Positions 44,639-55,046 of a stretch of 64,000 bases of DNA are shown here, one piece after another. The position numbers and the translations under genes are program-made. The first letter of the stretch is position 1. Each line of letters opens with the position of its first letter. The stretch comes from Coenobita brevimanus (taxonomy: Eukaryota > Arthropoda > Malacostraca > Decapoda > Coenobitidae): contig CM064664.1 in NCBI GenBank assembly GCA_032717465.1, forward strand, positions 1,306,969-1,370,968, in the 5' to 3' direction. The notes beneath the pieces are model-generated. The model had not been told where the DNA came from. It ran no database searches and was given only the letters and a program-made list of their open reading frames with translations.

Positions 44639-46128
44639 TGTAAGTACACGTAGCCGAGGGGTGTAATTACACAGAGAAGGTTATCTGGCCACCAATCTCG
44701 ATAGTGTAGTTTTAGGTACGTACTAGTAGAGAGATAGGGCACTTGCTTGTGGATTGTTAAGGTCAGCCAGAATAAAGTAGTGAGACGTAGTGTCAACGAG
44801 GTGATTTACAGCACTCTTGGGTTACTAAGTTTATTGAATACAGTTATAAAAAGTAAGTTACAGTTTAGCAGAGAGTGACCCTAATGTCGGAATCTTCTGT
44901 CTAGCCCTTCTCTCCCCTTTCTCTCTCTAACCCCTTCTCACTGTATCTGACCCTTGTGTTAACCCGCGGCGTCCCGGCAACGTGAATTCACGTCCGCACA
45001 TGATGTGCAGTCATGTCCCAGAGACGTGAATTAACGCGGCAACATTGTAAGATCCCTAATTTGCACAATTTTCAATTTTCGCGAGTGATTTCACGAGTGA
45101 TTTTTGGCACGTATACACGGGACACCTTCCTCTATTCCTCTACAAGATGCCAAGCAGGGACAATGCCTTACACCGCATAACCTCTCCCCCCCCTCCGGCA
45201 CGCCATTGTCTCGGCAATTCACCTGTTACCAGTGACCTGACCATCAAAGACATTCAGGGCCAGAGTGATTCCCCAATCGATGACAATGTGGAGGACAAAG
45301 TTTACATTGCATTAGAGGAAGAAACAGTCAGAAATGATGATCAGGCAATTTGGGAAAAAAAAGGTCATGAGTGGTGATGAGTTAGTGAGTGAAACAATGC
45401 TTATAATGCCTATAATACTGTTTGAAAACCAATATACTCTTGTACTACATATAAATTGGTACCAAGTAAATAAATAAATACTGTTTATGAGTGGATAAAA
45501 TAGTTACCCTCCCATAGAATTCGTTTTCTTTGGTGCCAGCCTGTTAGAAAACCCAGTCAGGTAAGGAAGTACTCGTACCTAAATCGAGTATTATAAACCT
45601 CAGGTGAGCGATTTCTCTATGAATTTTCGATGTTTCTCACCAAAAGCGGATGTTTGAGCCAAAAAAAAAAAAAAGGTCCAAAAATGTCGGGACTGGGGCG
45701 TACCACTGCCCAGAAAACGTTGGGATGGGGCGGGTTAATGGGCCTACTTTCCAACCCTTTCTTCTGATCTGAAGGGAATCTCTCTGACATTATATACAAT
45801 GTGTGCACAGGATGTGTATGGTAAATATCCTATCACGTGGACTAACTGGCTAGGGCTGGTTATTCCACGTGTTTGAATACATCATGAAATTCTTGGTCAT
45901 CTGGGCTACGAGGAAGTTTGAGATAAATTGTATGATTAAGGATTCTTGATGGTCTGGGACAACAAAGGTTGTGGATATACAGTATGCGAATGGACATTCC
46001 TGGTTTGTCTAGGCAAGGGGATGTGTTCTCTAACTCTTCCTGGAGGACTCAGACATAAATACCTGTTTTACATATTGTTACCTGTAGCTATATAGTTACA
46101 TACAGTATCGTGTTATATTATGCCTACA
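44639..46128 (-). repeat. 3' LTR of the LARD-like element, with MITE insertion
   Basis: 714 bp without the MITE at 44959-45738; aligns end to end with 52420-53126. Confidence 0.9.
44959..45738 (+). mobile_element. pbM MITE inside an LTR, with a sister empty site
   Basis: TTAA at 44959-44962 and 45735-45738 bound 772 bp, starting CCCGCGGCGTCCCGG and ending GGGATGGGGCGGG. The same position in the other LTR (52736-52739) has a single TTAA between CCTCATG and CATGCCTAC, so the target was TTAA and it was duplicated. The plus strand holds the family's short frame (45147-45377): MPSRDNALHRITS, NSPVTSDLTIKDIQGQSD, DDNVEDKVYIALEEE. Confidence 0.93.
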
Positions 46129-46300
46129 TATCGCTCGGTCACCCCAAACGCACGTACCATCGACAGTAAATAGTTATAACATATTAATACATATTATATA
46201 CACATTACAATGAACTTATAAGCTAATTAAGTGATATACATTGTATTGTAAAAGTAACATAATTGTATAAATATTGTATAATTGCAGTTACGTCGTCTTG
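46129..46300. other. Internal region of the LARD-like element next to its 3' LTR
   Basis: AT-rich, with GTAACATAATTGTATAAATATTG. The same GTAACATAATTGTA words recur at 48.4-48.6 kb on the other side of the LINE insertion. Confidence 0.5.
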
Positions 46301-48213
46301 ATGCTATTGTCTATCTTTCTATATACCTAGGCTGCTTTCCCCAAGGAAAGGGAGGTAGCCAAGACAGCATGACACACTCCCCATTTACTCATCATTCAAA
46401 CACATTCATTCGCATCTTAGCCCCAAAGGGGAGAACGGACAGATCCTCACCGCACCACACCGCACAAGAGTCAACTGCGCAATGCAATCAGTGACATCTG
46501 CAGCAGGGCCCGACAGCAGAGCTGGTTTACCCCTGCCACATCATAGCAGACCCTTCCCCTTACCCGCACCTGACCTGACTAGCTGATCAGACTAAATGCG
46601 GGAGCATATCCCCTCTGGGCTGCGTCATCACTTATTCATTCACAATTTCTCTCCATTTATTTCTGTCACGCACAGTCACTCTTCCTTGCTCAACATACAT
46701 CCCTCTTGCATCCAGCGCTCTCTTCACACTGTCCATCCATCCTATTCATGGTCTTCCTCTCAGCCTTACACCTCTCACATCAGATCTAGTTATCTTTTTC
46801 ACCAATTGCTCATCATCCATTCTCTCCATATGCCCAAACCATCGCAACAGCCTCGGCTCAACTCTATCAGCCATCTCCTGAACAACTCCAGTTCTCCTTC
46901 ACACTTCATCATTTTGCACTCGATCCATACGCGTCACTCCACACATACTCCTCAGAGACCTCATCTCCATTACATTCAAACTTTTCCTCTCTGCTACACT
47001 CATATTCCATGTTTCAGCCCCATAAAACGCAGTCGGTACCACAACACCCTCATACAGCCTTCTCTTTACATCCACTCTAAGTGAACGACATCTAAACACT
47101 TTTTTCATTTCTCCCAGCACCTTTCCCACTTCATTTATTCTAAACTTCACCTCTGCATCTATTCTTCCATCCACAGCAACATGTGACCCTAGATATTTAA
47201 AACACTCTACCTCCTCAAGCAACTCGCCATTCAAAACTATATTCATCCCCCTACCATCTACCAACCTTGTACATTTCATCACTTTACTCTTATTCTCATT
47301 TACTTTCAATTTCCTCCTTTCACACACCCTTCCAAACTCCTCTACCAACTGTCTCAATCTCTCCTCTGAATCAGCCACCAGTGCACTATCATCTGCAAAC
47401 AGCAGCTGGTTCAGATTCCACTCTCCACCATCAACATTCACCAGACTCAGACCTCCACCTAAAACTCTTGCATTCACCTCCCTTACAACACCATCCATGT
47501 AAATATTAAACAACCAAGGCGACATCACACATCCCTGTCGCAGCCCCACTCTCACGGGAAACCAATCACTCACAGCATTTCCCACTCTTACACACGCTCT
47601 ACTATTTACATAAAAACTTTTCACTCCTTTTAGTAACCTACCATCAAGTCCATACAATCTTAAAACAGTCCACAAAGCCTCCCTATCAATTCTATCATAC
47701 GCTTTCTCTAAATCCATGAATGCCCAAAACACACCCTTGCCTTTCGCTAAATACTTCTCGGACACTTGTCTCACAGCAAACACCTGATCCACGCATCCCC
47801 TCCCTCTCCTAAAGCCACACTGCTCATCACCAATCACTCTCCTTGTACCCTCTCTAACTCTCATAATTAACACTCTGCCATAAACCTTACCTACAACACT
47901 CAACAGACTTATACCCCTAAAGCTAGTACATTCATACTTATCACCCTTACCGTTATACAACGGGACCACACAATCACTTGCCCAGTCAATTGGCACCATA
48001 CCTTTCACAAAGCTCACATTCAACAGTCTTACTAACCAGTCAACAATAGTCACTCCACCACCCTTCAGGCATTCCACAGCACTCCCATCCATACCTGCAG
48101 CTTTCCCTGTTTTCATCTCCTTTACTGCCTTCTCCACTTCCTCCTTCGTGATCAAAGAATCATTCAACTCTCCCAACACCTTTATTCCTTGCACCCTTCC
48201 ATCTGCTATTGTA
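46300..48213 (-). mobile_element. LINE (family L-C), 5'-truncated, with a long intact RT frame
   Basis: The 5' end is at about 48213 within the LARD-like element; the 3' UTR is at 46300-46600. Beyond the long frame the C-terminus continues in other frames (LRWFGHMERMDDEQLVKKI, WMDSVKRALDARG, VRDRNKWREIV). The endonuclease is missing through 5' truncation, the usual outcome of incomplete reverse transcription. Confidence 0.88.
46899..48194 (-). CDS. LINE reverse transcriptase, 431-codon open frame (5' end truncated)
   Basis: All RT blocks are in a single frame: GKAAGMDGSAVECLKGGG (block 0/1), CVVPLYNGKGDKYECTSFRG, EQCGFRRGRGCVDQVFAVRQ, GVFWAFMDLEKAYDRIDREA (first catalytic Asp pair region), VGLRQGCVMSPWLFNIYMDG, LLFADDSALVADSEER (catalytic FADD), then KVNENKSKVMKC and GAETWNMSVAERKSLN in the thumb. 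Stop at 46899. The polymerase copies its own RNA at a nicked chromosomal target (family knowledge). The apparent start is only where the element is truncated, so this is not a complete gene. Length and openness suggest a young insertion. Confidence 0.88.
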   Translation of the reverse strand: MQGIKVLGELNDSLITKEEVEKAVKEMKTGKAAGMDGSAVECLKGGGVTIVDWLVRLLNVSFVKGMVPIDWASDCVVPLYNGKGDKYECTSFRGISLLSVVGKVYGRVLIMRVREGTRRVIGDEQCGFRRGRGCVDQVFAVRQVSEKYLAKGKGVFWAFMDLEKAYDRIDREALWTVLRLYGLDGRLLKGVKSFYVNSRACVRVGNAVSDWFPVRVGLRQGCVMSPWLFNIYMDGVVREVNARVLGGGLSLVNVDGGEWNLNQLLFADDSALVADSEERLRQLVEEFGRVCERRKLKVNENKSKVMKCTRLVDGRGMNIVLNGELLEEVECFKYLGSHVAVDGRIDAEVKFRINEVGKVLGEMKKVFRCRSLRVDVKRRLYEGVVVPTAFYGAETWNMSVAERKSLNVMEMRSLRSMCGVTRMDRVQNDEV

Positions 48214-48640
48214 GTTGTATCATTTTAATGCAACTGTTACGCAAGTGTGACTAACATAACATTGTGTTACTGCAACTGTTGCCACAAAATTATAGCTACA
48301 TCTTGTTGATGCAACTGTTACATAATTGTGTTGGCCATAAAATTTTGGTTACAGTTTGTTAATGCAACTAGTACATAATTGAGTTGGCCATAAAATTGTG
48401 GGTACATCTTGTAGCAACTGTAACAGTGATGCTATCGTTTGTTGTTACATAATTGTAGGAACTGTAACATAATTGTAGTAATACTATTGTTTGTAGTTAC
48501 ATAATCATAGCAACTGTAATTGCAGTAATGCAAGGTAATGCAAGCATTTGTAGTTACATAACTGTAACAAGTGTAACATAATTGTAGGAATCACAAGTGT
48601 GGTCATTGTTGCTATATAACTGATACGTATGTATAAAATT
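48214..48640. repeat. Degenerate ~57-bp tandem repeats
   Basis: Units of the form TGCAACTGTTACATAATTGTG, TTGGCCATAAAATT, TGGTTACATCTTGTTAA recur about six times with increasing divergence. They belong to the internal region of the LARD-like element. Confidence 0.65.
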
Positions 48641-48699
48641 AATACAATAATAGCAATACAATAATCTTATGTATCAGTCATATTTGATGTACTTGTTTA

Positions 48700-49145
48700 T
48701 ATGAGACACCTTAGGTGTATTAGCGTAGTTACGTTGCACAGTTTACATGAGACACCATGGGTGTATTAACTTAGTTATGTGAGACATCACAGGTGTACTA
48801 TGTTAGTTATGTTGCACAATTTATTTGAGACACCATGGGTGTATTAGCTTAGTTATGTGAGACACCATAGGTGTATTAGTTATGTGAGACACCATAGGTG
48901 TATTAGTTATGTGAGACGCGATAGGTGTATTAGTTATGTGAGACGCCATAGGTGTGGTAGTTATGTGAGATGCCATAGGTGTATTAGTTATGTGAGACAC
49001 CATAGGTGTGGTAGTTATGTGAGATGCCATAGGTGTATTAGGATACTTATGTTGCACAGTTTATTTGAGACACCATGGGTGTATTAACTTAGTTATGTTT
49101 TACTGTTTGTTGGAGACACCATACGTGTATTGACCTAGTTATGTT
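48700..49145. repeat. 27-bp minisatellite with longer flanking units
   Basis: From about 48853 to 49041 a 27-bp unit (TGTGAGACACCATAGGTGTA then TTAGTTA) is repeated about seven times, with GTGGTAG and GCGATAGG variants. On each side longer units of about 70 bp keep GAGACACCATGGGTGTATTA but add GTTATGTTGCACAGTTTAT. The short peptide-like repeats on both strands are artefacts of the 27-bp (9-codon) period. Confidence 0.9.
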
Positions 49146-50050
49146 GCACAATTTGAATTAAGGTGATATATGTAACCCATATTTTGGTTTGTATAAAATT
49201 ATATATACAATATTTACAATATGTTCAGTGTTCACTTAGTTTCACACATCACTTGACGCTATAGTCCTCCAAAGGTTGTGAAGTCAACTTGATATGTTTG
49301 CTCATTTTTAAATTAATCTTTAGGTATGTGTTGCAATTAGTAGAGTGTATGGTTGAGTATAGCACACTGTTGCTAGCTCCATTTTTGTTAGTCATTTTCA
49401 CTTGATTTTCTCTGTCACTGTAATATGAGTACATGTGTACTTATATTTAAATTTCTGATCTTATTTGATTTTCATAAATATGTATTATATGTTGGTGTAA
49501 GGATATTGTCTGTCACTGTGTATATATGTAAGGTTGTATATAAGTGAAGTAGTCATATTAAACTAATAGAGTAAATGTTCGACTCACTGATGTTAACTTT
49601 GGTGGGAATACTGGCTAGGGTCCTACTGCTGATGATAGCGATGATGGGTGAAGGGTGTTGGTAGGGTTGATTGAAGTAGGTCAGGGTCCTGGTATGTGTG
49701 CGTCAACAGTCGGTGCGGTTGTCCCCACTCAGCTGATGATGACACTGCTGAGTAGCTGCCTCACTCCGGTAGTGGAGGTGGGGAAGAAGATGGTGGTGGT
49801 AGTGTTGGAGACGGTGCAGGTGGTGGTGAAGAGTGGTGGAGGAGGGGAAGAAAATGTGCTGAAGTTAGGTCAACACACATATGCACTTTCTTATTTCCTT
49901 GTTCACTTCTTCGTCTCGTAGTGTTTGATGTTCCTTACTCGATGAGATTAACTTGCACGTTTGTAGAGTTGTTGATCGACGTAGTTTATCGTTGATACTG
50001 TTTCTCATAATCGTGTAGTTGTGGTTTAGGAGCGATTAGGAACGAACTTA
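49146..50050. other. Internal region of the LARD-like element, nothing coding
   Basis: AT-rich to about 49560, then G-rich (GGTGGTGG-type) to 49860. An open frame at 49655-49921 is low complexity and resembles no protein I know. It adjoins the 5'-truncated LINE at about 50050. Confidence 0.4.
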
Positions 50051-52165
50051 AGCTGTGCTGATGCGACACCAGCTCTCGCTCTCTGCTTTGCTTGTTTGTT
50101 TTTTGTTTGCATGAAGTGCAGCATGTGATGTGGTATGTGGGATGAAGAGAAGATGGAGGGGTGTGCAAGGAACAGCGTGGTGGAATGAAGGGGTGAGACA
50201 GGCTGTGGCACGAAAGAAGAAAACATACAATGAATGGATGAGAAATAGGGGTGTGGAAGAAGTTGAGAGGCGGAAGAGTTATATGTAGAAAGAAAGAGAG
50301 AGGTGAAAAGATTAGTAAGAGAGAGTAAGAAGAGAGCGAATGAGGAATTTGGAAGGAAACTGAGTGTAAAGTGGAGGGACTGTAAGAAAATGTTCTGGGA
50401 AGAGGTGAAAAGAGTAAGACAGGGTGCAAGTGAAGTTAGCAGGGAAGTGAAAGATAAACATGGTAGATTACTAGTGGAGAAGGGAGAAAAAGTGAGCAGA
50501 CGGAGAGAACACTTTAAGGAATTGTTGAACATAGAGGATAGAAATAATGCGAATATAAGTGGCTGGGGAATGGCTGGGAGGAGGAGGGAGGTGAGAAGAC
50601 AGGAAGAAATCCGTAGGATAGAAGTTGTGGAAGCAAAGAAGAAAGTTAAATTGGGGAAAGCCCCACGAATTGATGGAGTGTGTGGTGAAATGCTGAGGTA
50701 TGGGGAGAGATAGTAGTAGAATGGATATGGAAAATGTGCAGCTTGGCCTGGGAGGAAGGTAGAGTCCCGGAGGATTGGAAGTCAGGTATAATTATTCCCT
50801 TGTACAAAGGAAAAGGGGAAAAAGAAGTGTGTGGTAATCATAGGGGCATCTGTCTTCTTAGTATAATAGGAAAAGTGTATGGTAGGATACTTATTGACAG
50901 AGTTAGAGAAAAAACAGAGAAATTAGTTGGAGAAGAACAGGGAGGCTTTAGGAAGGGAAGAGGTTGTGTAGATCAGATATTCATTCTTAGATCTTTATTG
51001 GAAAAGTTTCTAGAGAAGGGAAAGAAGTTGTATACGACTTTCTTGGATTTGGAGAAAGCATATGACAGGGTGAACAGACAAGGATTGTGGAAAGTATTAA
51101 GAATATATGGAGTAGATGGGAAGTTGTTGAATGCTGTAAAGAGTATGTATGATGGTGCTAAGGCTGCAGTGCGTGTGGATGGTGAACTGAGTGAATTTAT
51201 CACTTTGAAGGTTGGGTTGAAACAGGGATGTGTCATGTCTCCATGGTTGTTCAGTCTGTACATGGATGGGGTAATAAAAGAGGTACAAGGTAGGGTAGTG
51301 GATGTTGGAGTGGCCCTGGTGAGTGAGGGTAGTGTTTGGAAACTCCCTGTACTGTTCTTTGCAGATGATACTGTGTTGTTGAGCGAAGACGAAGGAGAGC
51401 TGCAATACTTGGTGGATGAGTTAGGAGAGTGTGTGAGCAACGGAATCTAAAGGTGAATGTAGGGAAGAGTAAAGTGATGGTCTTTGAGAGAGGTGAAGTC
51501 AGTGAATGTACAGCGAGGTTGGATGATGAGGAATTGGAAAATGTGAGTACGTTTAAGTACTTGGGTAGTGTGATGCGTAAGGATGGAGGTGTGGTGGGTG
51601 AAGTGCTTGAAAGGGAACAGCAGGGAAGAAAGGTTGTTGTTTCCTTGAAAGCAGTGATAAGAAGCAGGGAAGTGAGCATGGAAGTGAAAAAGTTACTACA
51701 TGACAGTATTGTGATACCAACTCTAACGTATGGAAGTGAAGCTTGGACGTTGCTGGAAGGACACAAGTCAAGAGTGAGAGCAGTGGAAGTGAGTTATTTA
51801 AGAGGAGCCTGTGGAGTCATATGGAGAGACAGGCTGACAAATGAGGATATAATGGAGCATTGTGGTGTGGATGTGGATGTGATAGGAAGCATTAGGAGGA
51901 ATACGCTGAGGTGGTTTGGCCATGTGGAGAGGATGGAGGGTGAAAGACTGACGAAGAGTGTGTATGTGAGTGAGGTGGAGGGGGGAAAAGGGAGGAGGAG
52001 GCCGAGGATGAGATGGAGGGATGGGGTGGAGAGGTATATAAGAGAGAGGGGTGTGAGTTGGGAGCGGGGCAGTGAAAATGCGGGGGACAGGGCGGCGTGG
52101 AGGTGATTTGTTTGTGGCCACCCCGAACGGGATTGAGGCTTCTGGCAATAGATAGATAGATAGTG
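50051..52165 (+). mobile_element. LINE (family L-A), 5'-truncated, RT in two frames, (ATAG)n tail
   Basis: The plus strand starts inside the linker (RRWRGVQGTAWWNEGVRQA-like, about 50130), then 50303-50713 (KWRDCKKMFWEEVKRVRQGA, LGKAPRIDGVCGEML), 50734-51450 (IIPLYKGKGEKEVCGNHRGI, EEQGGFRKGRGCVDQIFILR, TTFLDLEKAYDRVNRQGLWK, VGLKQGCVMSPWLFSLYMDG, FFADDTVLLSEDEGE), and after a frameshift 51429-52106 (KVNVGKSKVMVFERGE, FKYLGSVMRKDGG, LRWFGHVERMEGERLTKSVY, AGDRAAWR). The 3' end is GGCAATAGATAGATAGATAG (52146-52165). It has one frameshift at about 51440 and one stop near 50713, so it is a recent copy. The same family lies at 1-1897, 56370-57025 and 60220-61935. Confidence 0.92.
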
Positions 52166-52419
52166 AAGTCGCCAAATTGAGCATATTCATTGCTGTGACT
52201 GAGACGTAAATTGGCTACGTTTACAGCTTACCACCACTCTCAGTGAACATAGTGAGGTAATTATCTTAGTATAAATTCATAAGGCATAGCTTGATTGTGG
52301 TTCGTTTTCACTGCTCGCCACCGGTCTCGAGTGGTATAGTTCATCGTAGCTGGTTCGTTATTATCGCTGTTCACCAATATAAGTAGATGTGGTTTATTGT
52401 TGACCACTGCTGCCACCAA
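52166..52419. other. Internal region of the LARD-like element next to its 5' LTR, with primer-binding site
   Basis: Non-coding. The minus strand of 52404-52418 (TGGTGGCAGCAGTGG), one base inside the LTR, is the presumed tRNA-Leu primer-binding site; human-type tRNA-Leu (AAG) would pair with one mismatch. Confidence 0.65.
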
Positions 52420-53126
52420 TGTAAGTAGACGTAGCCAAGGGGTGTAATTATACAGAGAAGGTTATCTGGCCACCAATCTCGATAGCGTGGTTTTAAGTAC
52501 TTATAGAGAGGTAGGGCACTTGATTATTGATCGTTAAGCTCAGCCAGAATAAAGTAGTGAGACGTAGTGTCAACGAGGTGAGTTACAGCACTCTTGGGTT
52601 ACTAAGTTTATTGAACATAGTTATAAGTAGTGAGTTACAGTTAAGCAGAGCGTGACCCTAACGTCGGAACCTTCTGTCTAGCCCTTCTCTCCCCTTTCTC
52701 TCTCTAACCCATTCTCACTGTATCTGACCCTCATGTTAACATGCCTACTCTCCAACCCTTTCTTCTGATCTGAAGGGAATCTCTCCGACATTATATACGC
52801 ATGGGGAGGATGTGTATGGTAAACTTCCTATCATGTGGACTAACTGACTAGGGCTGGTTACTCCACATGTTTGAATACGTCATGAAATTCTTGGTCGTCT
52901 GGGCTACGAGGAAGTTTGAGATACATCGAATGGTTAAGGATTCTTGATGGTCTGGGGCAACAAAGGCTGTGGATATACATTATGTGAATGGACATTCTTG
53001 GTTCGTTTAGGCAAGGGGACCTGTTCTCTTACTCTTCCTGGAGGACTCAGACATAACTACCTGTTTTACATATTGTTTCTTATAGCTATATAGTCACATA
53101 CAGTATTGTGTTATTTTATGCATACA
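52420..53126 (-). repeat. 5' LTR of the LARD-like element
   Basis: 707 bp, TGTAAGTA...ATGCATACA. The unoccupied TTAA at 52736-52739 corresponds to the MITE site of the other LTR. Confidence 0.9.
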
Positions 53127-53755
53127 CTTGGGGCTTCATTCTCTCGGGATTTATCTTGGAAAGATCATATTACCTTCATTTATAAAATCTGCTTCCAAGT
53201 GATTATATGTGCCATGATGACTCTGTTCCTTCTTTACCCCTGCACAGATGTTGACATTCAACAGAGGGTTTATTTGTCCTTGTGTACACCACTACTTTAA
53301 TGTATGGGGAGGTGCCCCATATACAAAAAAAGTCAAAGACTTTCATCTCATTAACTCTCCTTCTTTTACTGGCTGCCTTCAACCCCTATCTCTTTGCCAT
53401 GCATTTCATCTTTGTCTCTTTTCTTTCATTAATTCAATGGTCACTGGTCCTCTGAATTCTCTGCTTGCATCCCTCAACCACTATGGCTGGCAGGTAGTAC
53501 CAGTGTACACACAAACTCCTATCACTTTTCTGTCCAACCCTGTAATGCATGAGGTAACTGTTAAAGCCAGTTTTATGTGTACAGCAGGTCAGCTTAGGAA
53601 CTGTCTTCCTCTGTCTGTATTCCCTACTACCTATGACCTCCAGTCTTGCAGTGTGTCCAAGCATCTTGAACAGATCTTCAATTTGGGAATCTATTGTCGT
53701 GTTTTTATTTTTGCTAAGAGGAATCAGTTTGCAGGCGTGTAGCTTTTTTTTTTTC
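53127..53755 (+). mobile_element. Jockey-like LINE, C-terminal and 3' UTR piece
   Basis: This continues the copy interrupted at 44638. It starts LGASFSRDLSWKDHIT and runs through TDVDIQQRVYLS, SACIPQPLW and ELSSSVCIPYYLQSCSV, then the 3' UTR and T-rich stretch to about 53750. Frameshifts are frequent. Confidence 0.82.
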
Positions 53756-54599
53756 TCTTGCATTAAAAAAGGAATTGCTGCAATATAGTGCATCATGCGT
53801 ATTTTTTTCTGTGCAGTTCCTCTCTTGCAGTAAAAACTTAGCCAAATAAGTGCTTTAGAAAAGAAAACTACACGTGCCAGAAATGGACGTGACCACAGGG
53901 ATAGCTCAAATGATTTATGTGACACAGAAAACGTCCTCACAAAGTAAAATAAATTGTAATGGCTAGTCATGTTTAATAAACCTTGGAATTTCTTTTCTCT
54001 CTCCCATCCAACACACTGTAATGCACATTGTCTCTCTGAATAAACCGTAAAATTGGGCAAATAAACTGAGTTAGCCAAACGTATAAAGGTGATGATTCAT
54101 TCATGTGACAGTGGCTGGGGGCAGTGGAAAGGAGTGTCAAGGACAAGTGGGGCAAGGGGGAGCATGAGTGTATGCGAGCATGGAATCCCTGTTTGTCCCA
54201 GGCTGGGGCAAGGGCTGTGGGCTGTAACTACCAACTCGCCCTCATATGAAAACATCCTTTCCTGACTCCCCAAATTACCTCCATTCATCACCTCCTACCT
54301 CCACAATGCCTCCACCTAGAGCCGACCTGGGGACATTTACAATGGAAAGATGAAGGACAGATGAATAATCTGGTTCTTAGTTGAAAGTTCAGTATACTGT
54401 AATTATGCAGCCATGACTGTTTGAAAATGCCTACTTTCAAGGAAAAAATGCATACTCGAATGGCTTCATTTGTAAGACCTCCAAGATTCAGGGGTTAAGA
54501 TTGAAGTGAGCATAATACCTGAGAAACTACATTCTGATGCTGTTGGAGATATTTTTTTTATGCGAGGAAGTAGGAACCAAAACCTGAGCCTGCATGAAC
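53756..54599. other. Intronic DNA between two LINE copies, nothing identified
   Basis: AT-rich. The stretch at 54100-54340 is more GC-rich (CCCCAGCCACTG, GGCTGGGGCAAGG) without a recognisable gene. Confidence 0.35.
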
Positions 54600-55046
54600 G
54601 TTTCTTCCAAGGAAAAATAAAATACAATGAGAGCCAAATTCAAGATCTATTCATTTCGAGATGCCTGGACACACTGCTTTTGAAAGACCGGAGATCATAG
54701 GAAGTAGGAAATACAGACAGAGGGAAACAGTTCTAGAGTTGATCTGTTGCATAAATGAAGGACTGGGAGTAATGGTTAACTCTTGCATTAGAGAGTTGGA
54801 CAGAAAAGGAATGAGAGTTTGTTGCTAGACGGGTGCTACTTGCCACTTGTAGAGGTGGAGAGATGTAAGCAGACAGTTCAGAGGAGCAATGACCATTGAA
54901 GTACCGATAGAAAAGAGATGAAGAGGCTACGGTGTGGCAAAGAGACAGAGGTTGAAGGGAGCCAGTAAGAGGAGAGCTGATGAGATGAAAAGCCTTTGAC
55001 TCCACCCTATTGAGAAGAGCTGAATGTGGGGAGCTCCCCACACATT

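Larger units (their letters stand above)
44639..53126 (-). mobile_element. Non-coding LTR retrotransposon (LARD-like), 8.5 kb with insertions
   Basis: Two direct repeats, 44639-46128 (including a 776-bp MITE insertion) and 52420-53126 (707 bp), start TGTAAGTA and end CTACA/ATACA. The element is flanked by CTTG on both sides (44635-44638, 53127-53130) and interrupts a Jockey-like LINE whose reading resumes exactly at the other side. The minus strand just inside the right LTR is TGGTGGCAGCAGTGG (52404-52418), matching the acceptor end of tRNA-Leu, so the element reads right to left. The internal part has no gag or pol, only tandem repeats and two LINE insertions (46.3-48.2 kb and 50.05-52.16 kb). 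Without inserts it would be about 3.9 kb. Confidence 0.85.

Noticed and set aside
45147..45377. A host gene for the PSRDNALHRITS frame
   Set aside because: The same frame recurs in every pbM MITE between TTAA ends; it is transposon sequence.
48821..49087. Repeat-containing open frames on both strands and a possible CRISPR array
   Set aside because: It is a 27-bp minisatellite whose unit is a multiple of three; there are no unique spacers, and the genome is eukaryotic.
49655..49921. An 88-codon plus-strand frame inside the LARD-like element
   Set aside because: Val/Gly-rich translation of GGTGGT-type DNA; no conserved motif.
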